A stretch of DNA of 64,000 nt, from contig NZ_JAEOAH010000004.1 in the NCBI RefSeq assembly GCF_016612995.1, forward strand, positions 124,001-188,000, given 5' to 3'. This stretch comes from Viridibacillus soli (GTDB lineage: Bacteria; Bacillota; Bacilli; Bacillales_A; Planococcaceae). This document shows positions 53,582 to 63,647 of this stretch, piece after piece; positions within the stretch are counted from its first letter, which is position 1; the number at the start of each line of letters is the position of its first letter. The translations under genes and the position numbers were made by a program. Under the pieces are notes generated by a model that searched no databases, was not told the DNA's origin, and saw only the letters and a program-made list of their open reading frames with translations.

Positions 53582-53780
53582 CAGGTGTGTTGATTAGGGG
53601 AATATTAGGATGTTATTTACCGTTAAAAGGGTTTTTTTATGTGCAATACTAACGTATGTTACTCCATTTTTTAATTGATTGTAGCGGAGGGTGCTTGCCC
53701 GCGGAAAGCGAGCATCTCGTAGCGGAAATCAACCTACCACTTTAATAGTAATAGTTAAAACTGGTTAATCAACACGCCGG
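53582..53780 (+). mobile_element. MITE-like element, copy 4
   Basis: A 199-bp copy: left end CAGGTGTGTTGATTAGG, other end (inward) CCGGCGTGTTGATTAACC. Perfect 9-bp duplication ATATATTAA at 53573-53581 and 53781-53789. The core is the short form (TAGCGGAGGGTGCTTGCCC joined to GCGGAAAGCGAGCATC). Confidence 0.92.
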
Positions 53781-53960
53781 ATATATTAACTCCAATTCCA
53801 TTTTTGCATACTATTCGTATAGTTTTTTGTATAAGAAATACCAATAATGTGGTATTTTTATATCATTGAATAATCATTTACTTATTATATAATTAGTTAT
53901 AGTTACGAATAATGTCGACAATTATAGGACTATATATTTATATCAATGAGAGGGTTTAGC

Positions 53961-54965
53961 ATGACAGAGAATCGTTGTTACATACATAAAGTAAAAGCAG
54001 CTGAAGTACTAGTAGACGATAAAATTGTTGTTTACTGTCCAAAATGTGCTGAGGCAAACATACATAAAATAGTGATGCAAGAAGAAAAAGTATTGAAGTC
54101 GGAGGAGTTAGCAAGTCTTCGGAAAAGGCGCCAGATTGGAATGAAGGAGCTTTGGAAAAGTGTAGTGTTAGCTTTTTACATAGAAATCTTACCTTTATTC
54201 ATAGTCTTTTTTACTCATTCTCCGAAGAGTATATTAGAATACTCCTCTGGTGTTGAAGAAATTTATAGAAACTTCATTTTCCAACCAATCGTTTTAGCCA
54301 TTGCACTTTGCTTTATAGGCCTTGGAGGATATTTTTGGTTTTCTGCAACTAAAAGCTTGAAGCAACTGAAAAATGAAGAAGCCATTTTACTGAAACCATT
54401 TGCAAATGAGACTGAAATTCATGAGAAATTCCAAACGCCATCTAAAGTAAAACAAGTGAATGAGTTTGTGAATATTAATAAAATGAAATACGATAGTAAT
54501 TTTTTTAGCAATCGGAAAATCACCCAGATGAGTCAATATGATTTCAAATTATATATTGCAAAGCTTTTGCAAAAACTTAATTTTGAAAATGTACGTTTAA
54601 CAAGGGATGACAGTGATTTTAAGGTGGACATCTTTGCTGACAGTCCTGATGGTAAAGTGGCGTTCCGCTGCATTAATAATGTCAATTTTATAAATACAGA
54701 TGACGTACATAAAATTGCCGTTGAAAAGGTCTATTATGATTGCGACATTTCAGTATTAGTAACTACCTCAAAGGTGACAGCTGATGCGAAAAATCTATCT
54801 GATACTTTGCGAGTAAACTTATGGAATGATCAGTATTTGAAAGAAAAAATCGCATTTGTTGAGAATGCTCAATGGGTGGACCATTTACAAGATTTTTATG
54901 ATTACTCCGATCAAAATTTAAAGAAATATACAGAGCATGAGCTAAGAAGATTAGCCCAAGCTTAA
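53961..54965 (+). CDS. Membrane-anchored Mrr-like restriction-endonuclease-fold protein
   Basis: 334 residues from ATG 53961 (GAGAGGG upstream). N-terminal zinc finger-like CYIHKVKAAEV...YCPKCAEAN, two membrane helices (residues about 65-83 and 110-130), then a restriction-endonuclease-like domain: LQKLNFENVRLTRDDSDFKV DIF, KVAFRCINNVNFIN, SVLVTTSKVTADAKNLSDTL. The PD-(D/E)xK Asp seems kept in VDIF, but the Q-x-K lysine is replaced by FRC. Defence or signalling role is possible; not established. Confidence 0.7.
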   Translation: MTENRCYIHKVKAAEVLVDDKIVVYCPKCAEANIHKIVMQEEKVLKSEELASLRKRRQIGMKELWKSVVLAFYIEILPLFIVFFTHSPKSILEYSSGVEEIYRNFIFQPIVLAIALCFIGLGGYFWFSATKSLKQLKNEEAILLKPFANETEIHEKFQTPSKVKQVNEFVNINKMKYDSNFFSNRKITQMSQYDFKLYIAKLLQKLNFENVRLTRDDSDFKVDIFADSPDGKVAFRCINNVNFINTDDVHKIAVEKVYYDCDISVLVTTSKVTADAKNLSDTLRVNLWNDQYLKEKIAFVENAQWVDHLQDFYDYSDQNLKKYTEHELRRLAQA

Positions 54966-54977
54966 TGATTTAAAAAG

Positions 54978-55013
54978 ATAGTTATCTAACCATTCGGTTG
55001 GGTAACTATTTTT
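54978..55013 (+). terminator. Intrinsic terminator
   Basis: ATAGTTATCTAACC against GGTTGGGTAACTAT, followed by TTTTTT. Confidence 0.75.
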
Positions 55014-55037
55014 TTACGATCGAAAGCAGTGGTTGAT

Positions 55038-55250
55038 ATGACAAAGGTTCATAATCGAATAAAGGAAGTCCGTCTGCAAAAAGGCATTACCCAGCTACAA
55101 ATGGCGGAAGATTTGCAAATTACCCGTCAAACGATTACGGCAATTGAAAATCATAAATACAATCCAAGTCTTGAATTAACTTTGAAATTGTTGCAATACT
55201 TTGATCTGTCGATAGAAGAGTTATTTACTTTAGAGGAGGGTGAAAAATGA
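55038..55250 (+). CDS. XRE-family HTH regulator
   Basis: 70 residues, one HTH_3 domain: IKEVRLQKGITQLQMAEDLQ, ITRQTITAIENHKYNPSLEL, LQYFDLSIEELF. It overlaps the next membrane gene (ATGA at 55247), the usual XRE/DUF2178 arrangement in Bacilli. The start is uncertain: ATG 55038 or GTG 55029. Confidence 0.85.
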   Translation: MTKVHNRIKEVRLQKGITQLQMAEDLQITRQTITAIENHKYNPSLELTLKLLQYFDLSIEELFTLEEGEK

Positions 55251-55651
55251 AAAAGTTAACCGTATTTTCGATGTTGTTCATTGGATTATGTATAGCGGGA
55301 GGTGGGATGCTGGGTTTATATTTGATAGAATTGAAGGAACCAGGACGATCTGGGGGCTTATTTCTGCCAATTGTAGTTGGAAATTTACTCGGAATAGGTA
55401 CGACTTTCATTGTATGGCTCATTCAAAAAAAGCGACATGGAAATGTGCCAACTGTTGATGAACGTACGTTGCAGAATTTGAAAAAGTTCTATGCGGCAGC
55501 ATTATATTTAGTGCTCTTTGGTAGCGGTGGTATTTTGATCATTTTGTTTTTGATGGATGTGCAGACAATTGAAGTTGGAATGCTATTTATCTATATGATG
55601 GTTTTATTTATAGTGTTAGGTGTTGGGACTATGCTAGCGAAGCGAGTTTGA
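55247..55651 (+). CDS. Four-helix membrane protein paired with the XRE regulator
   Basis: 134 residues, four helices (TVFSMLFIGLCIAGGGMLGL, FLPIVVGNLLGIGTTFIVWL, ALYLVLFGSGGILIILFLM, MLFIYMMVLFIVLGVGTML). GAGGAGG upstream inside the XRE gene. The pairing suggests the regulator acts on its own operon and on this protein; function unknown. Confidence 0.75.
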   Translation: MKKLTVFSMLFIGLCIAGGGMLGLYLIELKEPGRSGGLFLPIVVGNLLGIGTTFIVWLIQKKRHGNVPTVDERTLQNLKKFYAAALYLVLFGSGGILIILFLMDVQTIEVGMLFIYMMVLFIVLGVGTMLAKRV

Positions 55652-55914
55652 ATAGAAATACCTATATTAAATTCACTGTACATCTAACAAGATTGGCTCC
55701 CATTGATTTAATAATGATTGACCAGATGGCTACTAATGGCGATTTGGTCTTTTTTATAGTTATAATAGAAACACCTGTTCTGTGGAATGGTATAATAGTG
55801 TTAATTACAAATAAGGTCGTTTCTTTTACAATAAAGTTATTAAGAAATAAATATTACCATATTTAGATGTGAAAGGTATAAGTTTGATTGGGCAAATTAA
55901 AAGGAGGATACTAA

Positions 55915-56742
55915 ATGGTTGTGAGAGAAGACATTTCAAATCGAAAGGGAGCTAGGAAAGTAAGCGAGATCCCAAAGGAAGTTTTCATATTACTTAATCA
56001 AGGAGAAATAGAAAGTGTTAATCTAACTGAATGGCTTGCAATTAACCATATAACTTTACTTCAAAGTGTTTTACCATCAATAGGTTTAAACGAAAAGTTA
56101 GAGTTAATAGTATCTGAATTAGAAAAGCAGAACACGGAATCTGGAATGACAGCTATTCGTATGACAGGGGCATTATTAGATAAAGTTATGATTGAAGAGA
56201 GTGATAGAAAAAAGGAAGATTTAACGATGAAATGCTCCAATCATCTATCAGATAGTGTGCGTTGTTGGGCAGCATTTATGAATAAAAAATCAAATTCTTC
56301 ATTATTAGATAAACTGTTGTATATCCGACCTTTTGCGGCAGATCATCATTTTGGTGTTCGGGAAATTGCCTGGATGTCTATTAGAGAAGACCTTTCACAA
56401 GATATAGAACAGAGTGTGGAATTGTTAATAGAATGGGCAAAAAGTGATGATGAAAATATCCGCAGGTTTTCTGTAGAGTCTATTCGTCCTCGAGGTGTCT
56501 GGACTAAGCATATTGAAATATTAAAAGAGCAACCTTATAAAGTACTCCCTATTCTTACTTTACTCAAATCAGATCCGTCTAAGTATGTTCAGGATTCTGT
56601 TGGGAACTGGTTAAATGATGTTAGTAAGACCCAACCTGAATGGGTGATCAGCCTTTGTGAAAAGTGGGGAAAAGAGTCTGATACAAAAGCAACGAATAGA
56701 ATTATAAAAAAAGCCAAAAGAACAATTATAAAAGATAAGTGA
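55915..56742 (+). CDS. AlkD-like DNA alkylation repair protein (HEAT repeats)
   Basis: 275 residues of HEAT-like repeats, with the diagnostic FAADHHFGVREIAWMSIRED, SIRPRGVWTKHIEILKEQPY and YVQDSVGNWLNDVSKTQPEW. Members (such as B. subtilis YhaZ-type) remove bulky or positively charged alkyl bases without base flipping. ATG 55915 with AAAAGGAGGATAC upstream. Stand-alone gene. Confidence 0.85.
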   Translation: MVVREDISNRKGARKVSEIPKEVFILLNQGEIESVNLTEWLAINHITLLQSVLPSIGLNEKLELIVSELEKQNTESGMTAIRMTGALLDKVMIEESDRKKEDLTMKCSNHLSDSVRCWAAFMNKKSNSSLLDKLLYIRPFAADHHFGVREIAWMSIREDLSQDIEQSVELLIEWAKSDDENIRRFSVESIRPRGVWTKHIEILKEQPYKVLPILTLLKSDPSKYVQDSVGNWLNDVSKTQPEWVISLCEKWGKESDTKATNRIIKKAKRTIIKDK

Positions 56743-57479
56743 ATAGATAGACGTACGATATTTGCTCCATTAAACTCCAGAAAATTATCAAAAAAAGGAT
56801 GTTTAAATAATAGTTATCAAGTCTGTTGATTAACTAAAACTATACAACGATCATCTGATTCATTTGTGTATGAAGTGCAGAGATTTGCTTCACGTTAAGC
56901 CTTCATTCAATGGGCAGACCAAGACAAAGAAACAGTCTGCTAAAATCTGCGAATGATAAGGGTTTAACGTTCTTTTTCTTATATCCTAAAAACCATCAAT
57001 TAGTGGCCAATCTGGATTCTATTAATCATTATTGTAGTTGGTATTCTCCTTTCATAAAATCAGTAATAACCCAGAAAAAAGGAATGGGGAATTAAAATGT
57101 TCCCTTTGAAATTTACGTACCAATTTATATAGTGGTCAAATTTATACAATGCTACCTATAAAATAAACTCCATCTTATTATCCTCTGAAAGCTCAACTTA
57201 CAAACTTTTAAGTATTTCCATATTATCCCTTGAAACAAAATTGACTGAATAAAAAGTTATATTTGTTGTCATTTATGTAAGGGTATTCATTAAAAAAATT
57301 AAATAATAGGGTGCGAATTGAAGTATTTTTACCGATAAAAGCATAGAGTATTTTTTTCAATAGAAGGAGCTATTGTGAGTAAATATCTTGTATGAAAGTT
57401 GTCTTCTTCTAGAATCTTTTATGTATATGGATTTAAGGTTCTCGAATAAATACCTATTTAGAAAAAGGAGTACTGTTAT
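56743..57479. other. Gene-free stretch with a 61-codon frame
   Basis: The frame 56910-57095 (GRPRQRNSLLKSANDKGLTF, then short aromatic text) has no ribosome binding site and reads like a scrap. The 300 bases before the chemoreceptor are AT-rich, with AAAAAGGAG just before its ATG. Nothing else recognised. Confidence 0.45.
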
Positions 57480-59444
57480 ATGAAAAAATTATTTGGAAGT
57501 TTAAAAAGGAAGCTGTATATTTCATTTGCTCTCGTATTACTAATCCCAGTAGTTTCAGTTGGGATCTTGTCATATTTATCAGCTAAAGATTCGATAGAAA
57601 AGGAAATTCTCCATAGTGCAAACGAGAGTGTTGAAGTACTAAATACCCTTATAGACAAAACCTTAAGTCAAAAAGTTAGCGAAATAGGTGTTTTTAGTAA
57701 GGAGATTAATGCTTCTAAGTATGCAAAGGATGCAGCATCCCTAAAGTCATCTCTTGAGCAATACGATAAACTAAATCCAGATGTATTGAGTATTTTTGTA
57801 GCAACGACAAATGGAGCGTTTATCCAAGGAGAGGACGTGCCTACTGCCCCGAATTATAATCCCCTGGATAGTAGTTGGTATAAAGGAGCAGTAGAGCTTA
57901 AAGGAGAGCTTTATATAACGGAGCCTTACGTTGATGCGAGGACTGGAGAAATGATCTTTACAATTGCTCAGCAGTTAAAAGACCGCTCAGGAGTTGTCGG
58001 AGTAGATATTGAATTGACGAACATACAACAAGTCGCAGAGTCTATTAGTATTGGGGAAAATGGATACTCCTCTATTTTTGATGAGAATAAAAAGGTTGTT
58101 TCACACCCTACTTTAAAAGGTGGGGGGGAAGTGAAAGAAAGCTTTTTTGATAAGATGTATGAGAAAGATAATGGCACTTATGATTATGTATATGAGGGAG
58201 ATAAACGAATATTAACTTTTACAACGAATAAATTGACAGATTGGAAGATTACAGGAACAATATTTTCGAAAGAAATAGATAATGCTGCTTCGCCTATATT
58301 ATTTACGACTATTTTAGTATTAGCCGTTGCAATTGTTGCTAGCTCCATTGCAGTCTATTTTGTGATAAAAGCAATTACTAAACCAATTGGCAATTTAAAA
58401 GAATGTGCAGTTACGATTAGTAAAGGTGATTTAACTGAAAAAGTGGACATCAAATCTAATGATGAGATTGGACAATTGGGGCAAGCGTTTAATGACATGC
58501 AGGATAGTCTTCGAACACTTATTCAAAAAGTAGAAATAAATGCAGAACAAGTAGCATCTTCAGCAGAAGAGTTAACCGCAAATGCTGATCAGACTAGTAT
58601 GGCAACAGAGCAAGTGGCTATTGCCATACAAGAAGTTTCTAGTAGTGCAGACACACAAACAACTCATGCGGATAAGAATGCAGAAGCGTTAAATGAACTT
58701 TCAAATTCAATCCTTCATATTGCAGAGAGTTCTTCCACAGTAACCGATCTCTCCCAACATGCTACTAAGCAAGCAGAAGAGGGTGGGGAAGCAGTACAAA
58801 ATACAAAAAATCAAATGAATTCTATACACATGTCTGTTACAGAATCAAACACGAAAATCCAAACGTTACATGAACGTTCGCAACAAATCACGTCTATTTT
58901 AGATGTCATTGCAAGCATTGCTGAGCAAACAAATTTACTTTCTCTTAATGCTGCAATTGAAGCAGCAAGAGCAGGGGAACATGGGAAAGGTTTTGCCGTT
59001 GTAGCCGATGAAGTGCGAAAACTGGCAGATCAATCACAACAATCAGCCAAACAAATTTTTGAACTAATTCATGGCATTCAAGCAGATACAGAGCAATCTG
59101 TACTAATTATGGCTAAAGTTACAGAAGATGTACTAAATGGCTTACAAGTATCAGATGAAGCTATCGCCAAATTCCATTTAATTATGACAAGTATGAAAGA
59201 AATTACTCCTCAAATGGAAGAAGTTTCTGCTACATCAGAACAGATGTCGGCTAGTGTCCAAGAAATCACAGCTAGTACAGAGGATTTGGCATTTTCAGCT
59301 AAAGAAAATGCTGCTACATCTGAAGAAGTTGCTGCTTCTACAGAAGAGCAATTAGCCTCTATGGAAGAGATTAATGCATCTGCTCAAGCACTTTCGCATA
59401 TGGCTGATGAGTTAAAAGGCCTTATAAGTCAGTTTAAATATTAA
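57480..59444 (+). CDS. Methyl-accepting chemotaxis protein with dCache domain
   Basis: 654 residues. First helix residues 13-35; a dCache-type sensor domain (36-280) containing [12 protein letters not shown] and [15 protein letters not shown], as in amino-acid-binding receptors; second helix about 283-303; HAMP ([18 protein letters not shown]); then a long signalling region with the hairpin tip [20 protein letters not shown] and [23 protein letters not shown] with AAAAGGAG upstream. No che genes nearby; the ligand is unknown. Confidence 0.93.
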   Translation: MKKLFGSLKRKLYISFALVLLIPVVSVGILSYLSAKDSIEKEILHSANESVEVLNTLIDKTLSQKVSEIGVFSKEINASKYAKDAASLKSSLEQYDKLNPDVLSIFVATTNGAFIQGEDVPTAPNYNPLDSSWYKGAVELKGELYITEPYVDARTGEMIFTIAQQLKDRSGVVGVDIELTNIQQVAESISIGENGYSSIFDENKKVVSHPTLKGGGEVKESFFDKMYEKDNGTYDYVYEGDKRILTFTTNKLTDWKITGTIFSKEIDNAASPILFTTILVLAVAIVASSIAVYFVIKAITKPIGNLKECAVTISKGDLTEKVDIKSNDEIGQLGQAFNDMQDSLRTLIQKVEINAEQVASSAEELTANADQTSMATEQVAIAIQEVSSSADTQTTHADKNAEALNELSNSILHIAESSSTVTDLSQHATKQAEEGGEAVQNTKNQMNSIHMSVTESNTKIQTLHERSQQITSILDVIASIAEQTNLLSLNAAIEAARAGEHGKGFAVVADEVRKLADQSQQSAKQIFELIHGIQADTEQSVLIMAKVTEDVLNGLQVSDEAIAKFHLIMTSMKEITPQMEEVSATSEQMSASVQEITASTEDLAFSAKENAATSEEVAASTEEQLASMEEINASAQALSHMADELKGLISQFKY

Positions 59445-59507
59445 TGCGTAGTCAAGTGACGTAAAAAAAGTTACTTTACTATTCCATGCATAAAAAAGCC
59501 GCTCCTG

Positions 59508-59777
59508 GTAGTTGAACTGACTCCTAAAAGTTAGACACGGTTATTTCAAAGCTAAGGTCTGAACTCGGTATTGTACCGGGCTCAGGCCTTTTAGTTTTGC
59601 CTTAATTCGTTTGTGATTATAATAATCGATATATTTTTCTAATTCTAACTTAAAATGTTCTACACTCTCAAATTCCTTTAAGTAGAGGAATTCAGATTTC
59701 ATGATTCCAAAGAAATTTTCCATGACGGAGTTGTCGTAACAGTTGCTTTTACGAGACATCCTTTGTGTAATGCCATG
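59508..59777 (-). mobile_element. IS3-family transposase remnant
   Basis: Minus-strand frame from about 59776 reads [20 protein letters not shown], then [17 protein letters not shown] and [20 protein letters not shown], the C-terminal end of IS3 orfB (one Asp and Glu of DDE are upstream and missing). The IS end CTGACTCCTAAAAGTTAGAC lies at 59519-59538. The element is cut at about 59777 where unrelated DNA starts. Confidence 0.85.
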
Positions 59778-59794
59778 TTAGTGCATTCTTGATG

Positions 59795-59827
59795 TAAAGA
59801 TTAAATAAAGATTAAATAAAGACTGAA
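59795..59827 (+). repeat. Three tandem 11-bp direct repeats upstream of the response regulator
   Basis: TAAAGATTAAA, TAAAGATTAAA, TAAAGACTGAA at exactly 11-bp spacing, 138 bases before the response-regulator ATG. Confidence 0.55.
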
Positions 59828-59964
59828 TGAAATTTTGCTTCTATATGTTTAATGAGATTGCTTATGTTTGATTCCTCACTTAATATGGACATGTGCGAAT
59901 CAAATGTTACTTACATTAATACTTGGCTAAAATAAGAAAAAATAACTAAAGCAGGGGATATAAA

Positions 59965-60642
59965 ATGGCAGATATATTAATTGTAGAAGATGAGGATATT
60001 TTAAGAGAGATTCTTAAAGATTATTTTCTGAATGAAGGTTATTCAGTTTTAGAAGCTACAAATGGCGAAGAGGCACTAAAGGTGTTTCAAGAAAATGAGC
60101 TTAGTTTAATAATATTAGATATCATGTTACCTAAATTGGATGGATGGTCTATATGTCGTCGAATAAGAAAATCTTCAAATATCCCTATTATTATGTTAAC
60201 AGCTCGTTCGGATGAAGATGATACTTTATTAGGCTTTGAATTAGGAGCCGATGACTATGTGACGAAACCTTATAATCCCCTCGTATTATTAGCCCGTGCT
60301 AAAAGGCTCTTATGTAATCGAGAACAAAAAAACGATATGGGAAATGACTATCTTGAAAGTGGAGGAATTCAAGTTCACACTCCTTCCAGAACAGTAAAGG
60401 TAAATAAAAAAGGGATTTCCTTAACTCATACAGAATATGAAATGCTAATTTATTTATTGGAAAATAAAGGTATTGTTATAACGAGAGAGCAATTCATAAC
60501 AAAAGTATGGGGTTATGAACATATTGGAGATGACCGAACGATTAATAGCCACATGCGCAACTTACGAAATAAATTAGGAGACCATTCCACTTGTATTAAA
60601 ACCATTGTTCGAACGGGATACAAATTTGAGGATTTACGATGA
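59965..60642 (+). CDS. OmpR-family response regulator
   Basis: 225 residues. Receiver with ILIVEDEDILREIL, phospho-Asp52 in LIILDIMLPKLDGW, Thr79, Lys101 (DYVTKPYN); winged-helix output with SLTHTEYEMLIYLLENKG, IVITREQFITKVWG and RTINSHMRNLRNKLG, ending TGYKFED. ATG with AGCAGGGGAT upstream. Directly repeated 11-bp motifs upstream fit tandem binding by this family. Overlaps the sensor kinase gene. Confidence 0.92.
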   Translation: MADILIVEDEDILREILKDYFLNEGYSVLEATNGEEALKVFQENELSLIILDIMLPKLDGWSICRRIRKSSNIPIIMLTARSDEDDTLLGFELGADDYVTKPYNPLVLLARAKRLLCNREQKNDMGNDYLESGGIQVHTPSRTVKVNKKGISLTHTEYEMLIYLLENKGIVITREQFITKVWGYEHIGDDRTINSHMRNLRNKLGDHSTCIKTIVRTGYKFEDLR

Positions 60643-62495
60643 AAAGAGGAATTGTTCTTAAGTTGTTTTTGTTAACGTCAATGCTTTGCATACTTATTTT
60701 AGCTACAGTTTTTATAGGACAAACTATCTTTTTCAAACAATTTTATGTTAATAAAAAAGTGAAAGATTTAGAATCCAATATAACTTTATTCGAAAAAGAG
60801 TATATGAAAAATACGAATGATATTTCAACAATTCAGCAGCTTGAAAGAGATTTTGCTGAAGATAATAATGCTTGGATTACAATATTAAATCAGAATGGTA
60901 ATCTAAAATATGAGAATGATTTCAACATAGAAGTACAATTAGATAAATATAATCAACAAATTTTGGGGATGAAAACAACTAAAGTCCCTTTATATATGAT
61001 TGATAGAAGTAAATTGGATCGGTTGTCAGAATCAGAATCATTGATGAAGAATAGTGAGGTATATATATTTGGAATTTTGAAAGGGGCACAATTGACCCCT
61101 ATTGAGATCACGGTAAATAACGAAGTGAATAATACAAATCCAGATAATTGGATAATAAAAAATGAAATGCTTTATGAAAAAATAGGGGATCCTAGGATAA
61201 AGTTAAAAGAAATGGGGAAACCAAGGTTAAATTTAAAAGAAATAGATTCATCAGATAAAAAGTCTGATTTGGTTGGTTTTAGTGGGAAAATTTTAAATGT
61301 TCAATTTCCTGAAAGAAATGATTTATCCAACGTTATTTATTCAAATTCATTATTTTTAGATCAAATTAAAGATTTTCAAAACAAGTTATTGCTGGATGAA
61401 ATGGATATACTGAATACTACTATGCAAATTGTTGATTATGAACAAAATGATATTAAATACAATATTTTGATAAAACCAATAGAAAATTCAGATGGCACGA
61501 ATGCTTATATTTTCTCAATGACTTCGTTACAGCCTGTTGATGAAGCTGTGCAAATGATTGAAGAATATTATATATACATTGTTGCTTTTGTTTCCATATT
61601 AATTTTGCTAGCTTCTTTTTACTATTCCATAAAAATTGCTAGGCCATTATTAAGAATTAATAGTACTACGAAGAAAATAGCAAATTTAGATTTTTCAGAG
61701 ACAATTGCTGTTCATTCAAAAGATGAGATTGGTGATTTATCACAAAATATCAACCTACTTTCTCACCGATTGAGTATGTATATTAAGCAGCTACAGCAAG
61801 ATATTGAAAAAGAAAAAAAGCTAGAGAATACTCGAAAAGAGTTCATTTCGGGTGTTTCACATGAATTAAAAACACCTTTAAGTATTTTGCAAAGCTGTAT
61901 AACAATACTAAGAGGTAATGTAGCAAGCCATAAAAAAGAGTATTATTTTAATGCAATGGAAAAAGAAGTCGATAAGATGGATTTAATGATTGTGGATATG
62001 CTTGAATTGGCAAAGTATGAATCAGGTACTTACAAAATGAAAATGAATGTCTTTTATATTAACGAGCTATTGGAAGAGGTTTGTGAGAAACTATCAACTG
62101 AAATCCAACAAAAGGAGTTACGGATTCAAACGCATGTATTTCCCATTAAAGTCGCAGCCAACCAACGTCGTATCGAACAAGTTCTAACGAATTTTTTAAC
62201 TAACGCCATTCGATATTCACCTTCGCAAGAAAGAATAATAATGGTTACAGAGAAGAAGGGGGAAATGGTGAAAATAAGTGTGGAGAATAAAGGTGCTCAT
62301 ATTGAAGAAGAACATCTTGAAAAGGTATGGGATCGCTTTTATCGCATTGATGCTTCTAGACAAAGGTCAAGAGGAGGAACCGGCTTAGGGCTTGCTATCT
62401 CCAAAAATATATTAATACTACATGGAGTAGAATATGGTGTTTGTAATACAGATAATGGAGTACAGTTTTATTTTTATTTAAAAATAGAAGAGTAA
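60639..62495 (+). CDS. Sensor histidine kinase with large extracytoplasmic domain
   Basis: 618 residues. Helix one about 7-30, external region 31-310 with no recognised domain and a small repeat (RIKLKEMGKPRLNLKEID), helix two 311-330, HAMP to about 385, H box GVSHELKTPLSIL with His408, N box LTNAIRYSP, G box SRGGTGLGLAISKN. Its ATG lies in the ATGA overlap at 60639, so it is coupled to the response regulator. Neighbouring wall enzymes suggest an envelope signal, by position only. Confidence 0.9.
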   Translation: MKRGIVLKLFLLTSMLCILILATVFIGQTIFFKQFYVNKKVKDLESNITLFEKEYMKNTNDISTIQQLERDFAEDNNAWITILNQNGNLKYENDFNIEVQLDKYNQQILGMKTTKVPLYMIDRSKLDRLSESESLMKNSEVYIFGILKGAQLTPIEITVNNEVNNTNPDNWIIKNEMLYEKIGDPRIKLKEMGKPRLNLKEIDSSDKKSDLVGFSGKILNVQFPERNDLSNVIYSNSLFLDQIKDFQNKLLLDEMDILNTTMQIVDYEQNDIKYNILIKPIENSDGTNAYIFSMTSLQPVDEAVQMIEEYYIYIVAFVSILILLASFYYSIKIARPLLRINSTTKKIANLDFSETIAVHSKDEIGDLSQNINLLSHRLSMYIKQLQQDIEKEKKLENTRKEFISGVSHELKTPLSILQSCITILRGNVASHKKEYYFNAMEKEVDKMDLMIVDMLELAKYESGTYKMKMNVFYINELLEEVCEKLSTEIQQKELRIQTHVFPIKVAANQRRIEQVLTNFLTNAIRYSPSQERIIMVTEKKGEMVKISVENKGAHIEEEHLEKVWDRFYRIDASRQRSRGGTGLGLAISKNILILHGVEYGVCNTDNGVQFYFYLKIEE

Positions 62496-62500
62496 GTAAA

Positions 62501-62550
62501 ACAGATCATAAGAATGGTTTTGAATGCCAATCGTATGATCTGTTCTTTTA
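62501..62550 (+). terminator. Intrinsic terminator
   Basis: ACAGATCATA pairs with TATGATCTGT, then TTCTTTTA. Confidence 0.8.
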
Positions 62551-62592
62551 TATGGAAATACATAAATTTAAATGGGTTGATGCAATTTTCTC

Positions 62593-63342
62593 TTATTTTT
62601 CAAAGAATTCAATAATTCCATTTACTATTGATATTGCAGTTTTTCTTTGAAAATCTTTGGATGTCATTCGTATTTCATCTTCCTTATTTGAAGTAAAGCC
62701 CAATTCTAATAATACTGCTGGAGCAGAATTGTTCTTTAAAACATAATAATCACTTTCTTTTACACCACGATTTTTAGCGTTACTACTTTGATTGAAGATA
62801 GAATTTTGTAAGATTATCGCTAAATTTTTACTCTCTCTATGATTTGAACTGTAATGTGTCGTTATTCCTTTAACATCAGTGTCTGTAAAAGCATCGTGAT
62901 GAATACTAATATATAGATCAGCTAGAGCCTTATCGGCAATATGAATTCTTTTTCGTAAAGCTTCTTTTTGAGTATTGCCTAAATCCATATCTTTATCGCG
63001 TGTTAGGATGACTGTTGCCCCGGTTCTTTCTTCAAGTTGCTTTTTAATATTTTGCGCTACTGTAAGATTCACCTCTTTTTCAATTGTTCCATAGGTCAAG
63101 CCAATTGTCCCACCATCAACCCCACCATGCCCAGGATCAATAACGATGGTTTTTCCATTTAAAAGATCTACAGTTTCACTGTCAAATGAATTACTATTTA
63201 CCGTATGACTTTTTAATGTATGAATGCTTTTTTTAAATATCTCCACATCATTAACTTCGGTATTATCCATTAGACAAACTAGACAAACTAAACTAACACC
63301 TATTAAGGAAGCAAATAGATATTTCAAATTCTTTTTCTTCAT
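62593..63342 (-). CDS. N-acetylmuramoyl-L-alanine amidase, CwlD-like
   Basis: 249 residues. N-terminal helix (LFASLIGVSLVCLVCLM) for export or anchoring, then an Amidase_3 domain: DPGHGGVDGGT (Zn His), KEVNLT (Glu), SIHHDA (His), LLELGF with catalytic Glu. It cleaves the amide between muramic acid and L-Ala, as in spore cortex or cell-division amidases. It is convergent to the kinase gene. ATG with AAGGAGAAT upstream. Confidence 0.92.
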   Translation of the reverse strand: MKKKNLKYLFASLIGVSLVCLVCLMDNTEVNDVEIFKKSIHTLKSHTVNSNSFDSETVDLLNGKTIVIDPGHGGVDGGTIGLTYGTIEKEVNLTVAQNIKKQLEERTGATVILTRDKDMDLGNTQKEALRKRIHIADKALADLYISIHHDAFTDTDVKGITTHYSSNHRESKNLAIILQNSIFNQSSNAKNRGVKESDYYVLKNNSAPAVLLELGFTSNKEDEIRMTSKDFQRKTAISIVNGIIEFFEK

Positions 63343-63647
63343 ATTTCAAATTCTCCTTTATCTTTTAAGCTCAAGTGATTAACATGACCAATAATAAGAT
63401 GCCGATATAAAGATGAAATGAAGACAAGATAAATATGAAATAAAACTAATTATTGTCCTTAACATTGGGGAAATACAGCTGTACGAATTATAGGAGAGTT
63501 GGTAATCTCACACGAATAGAGTGAGAAGAGTAGACTAGGATAGAAAGATTTGAGATAACTTTTTTTCTTTAATTTAAATCGACACAATCTGCATTTTATC
63601 TTTATATTGTTCAATTACTCTATTCTTTGTAAAGGAGAGATTGAGCA
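63343..63647. other. Divergent intergenic region of amidase and deacetylase
   Basis: 305 bases, AT-rich, holding the promoters of both genes. No strong palindrome; AAAGGAGAGATTG precedes the deacetylase start. Confidence 0.5.

Noticed and set aside
55648-55866. 72-codon ORF after the XRE-linked membrane gene
   Set aside because: TTG start overlaps the previous stop without a ribosome binding site and the peptide has no family look; AT-rich text with a chance open frame.
56910-57095. 61-codon ORF upstream of the chemoreceptor
   Set aside because: No ribosome binding site, no recognisable domain; treated as intergenic.
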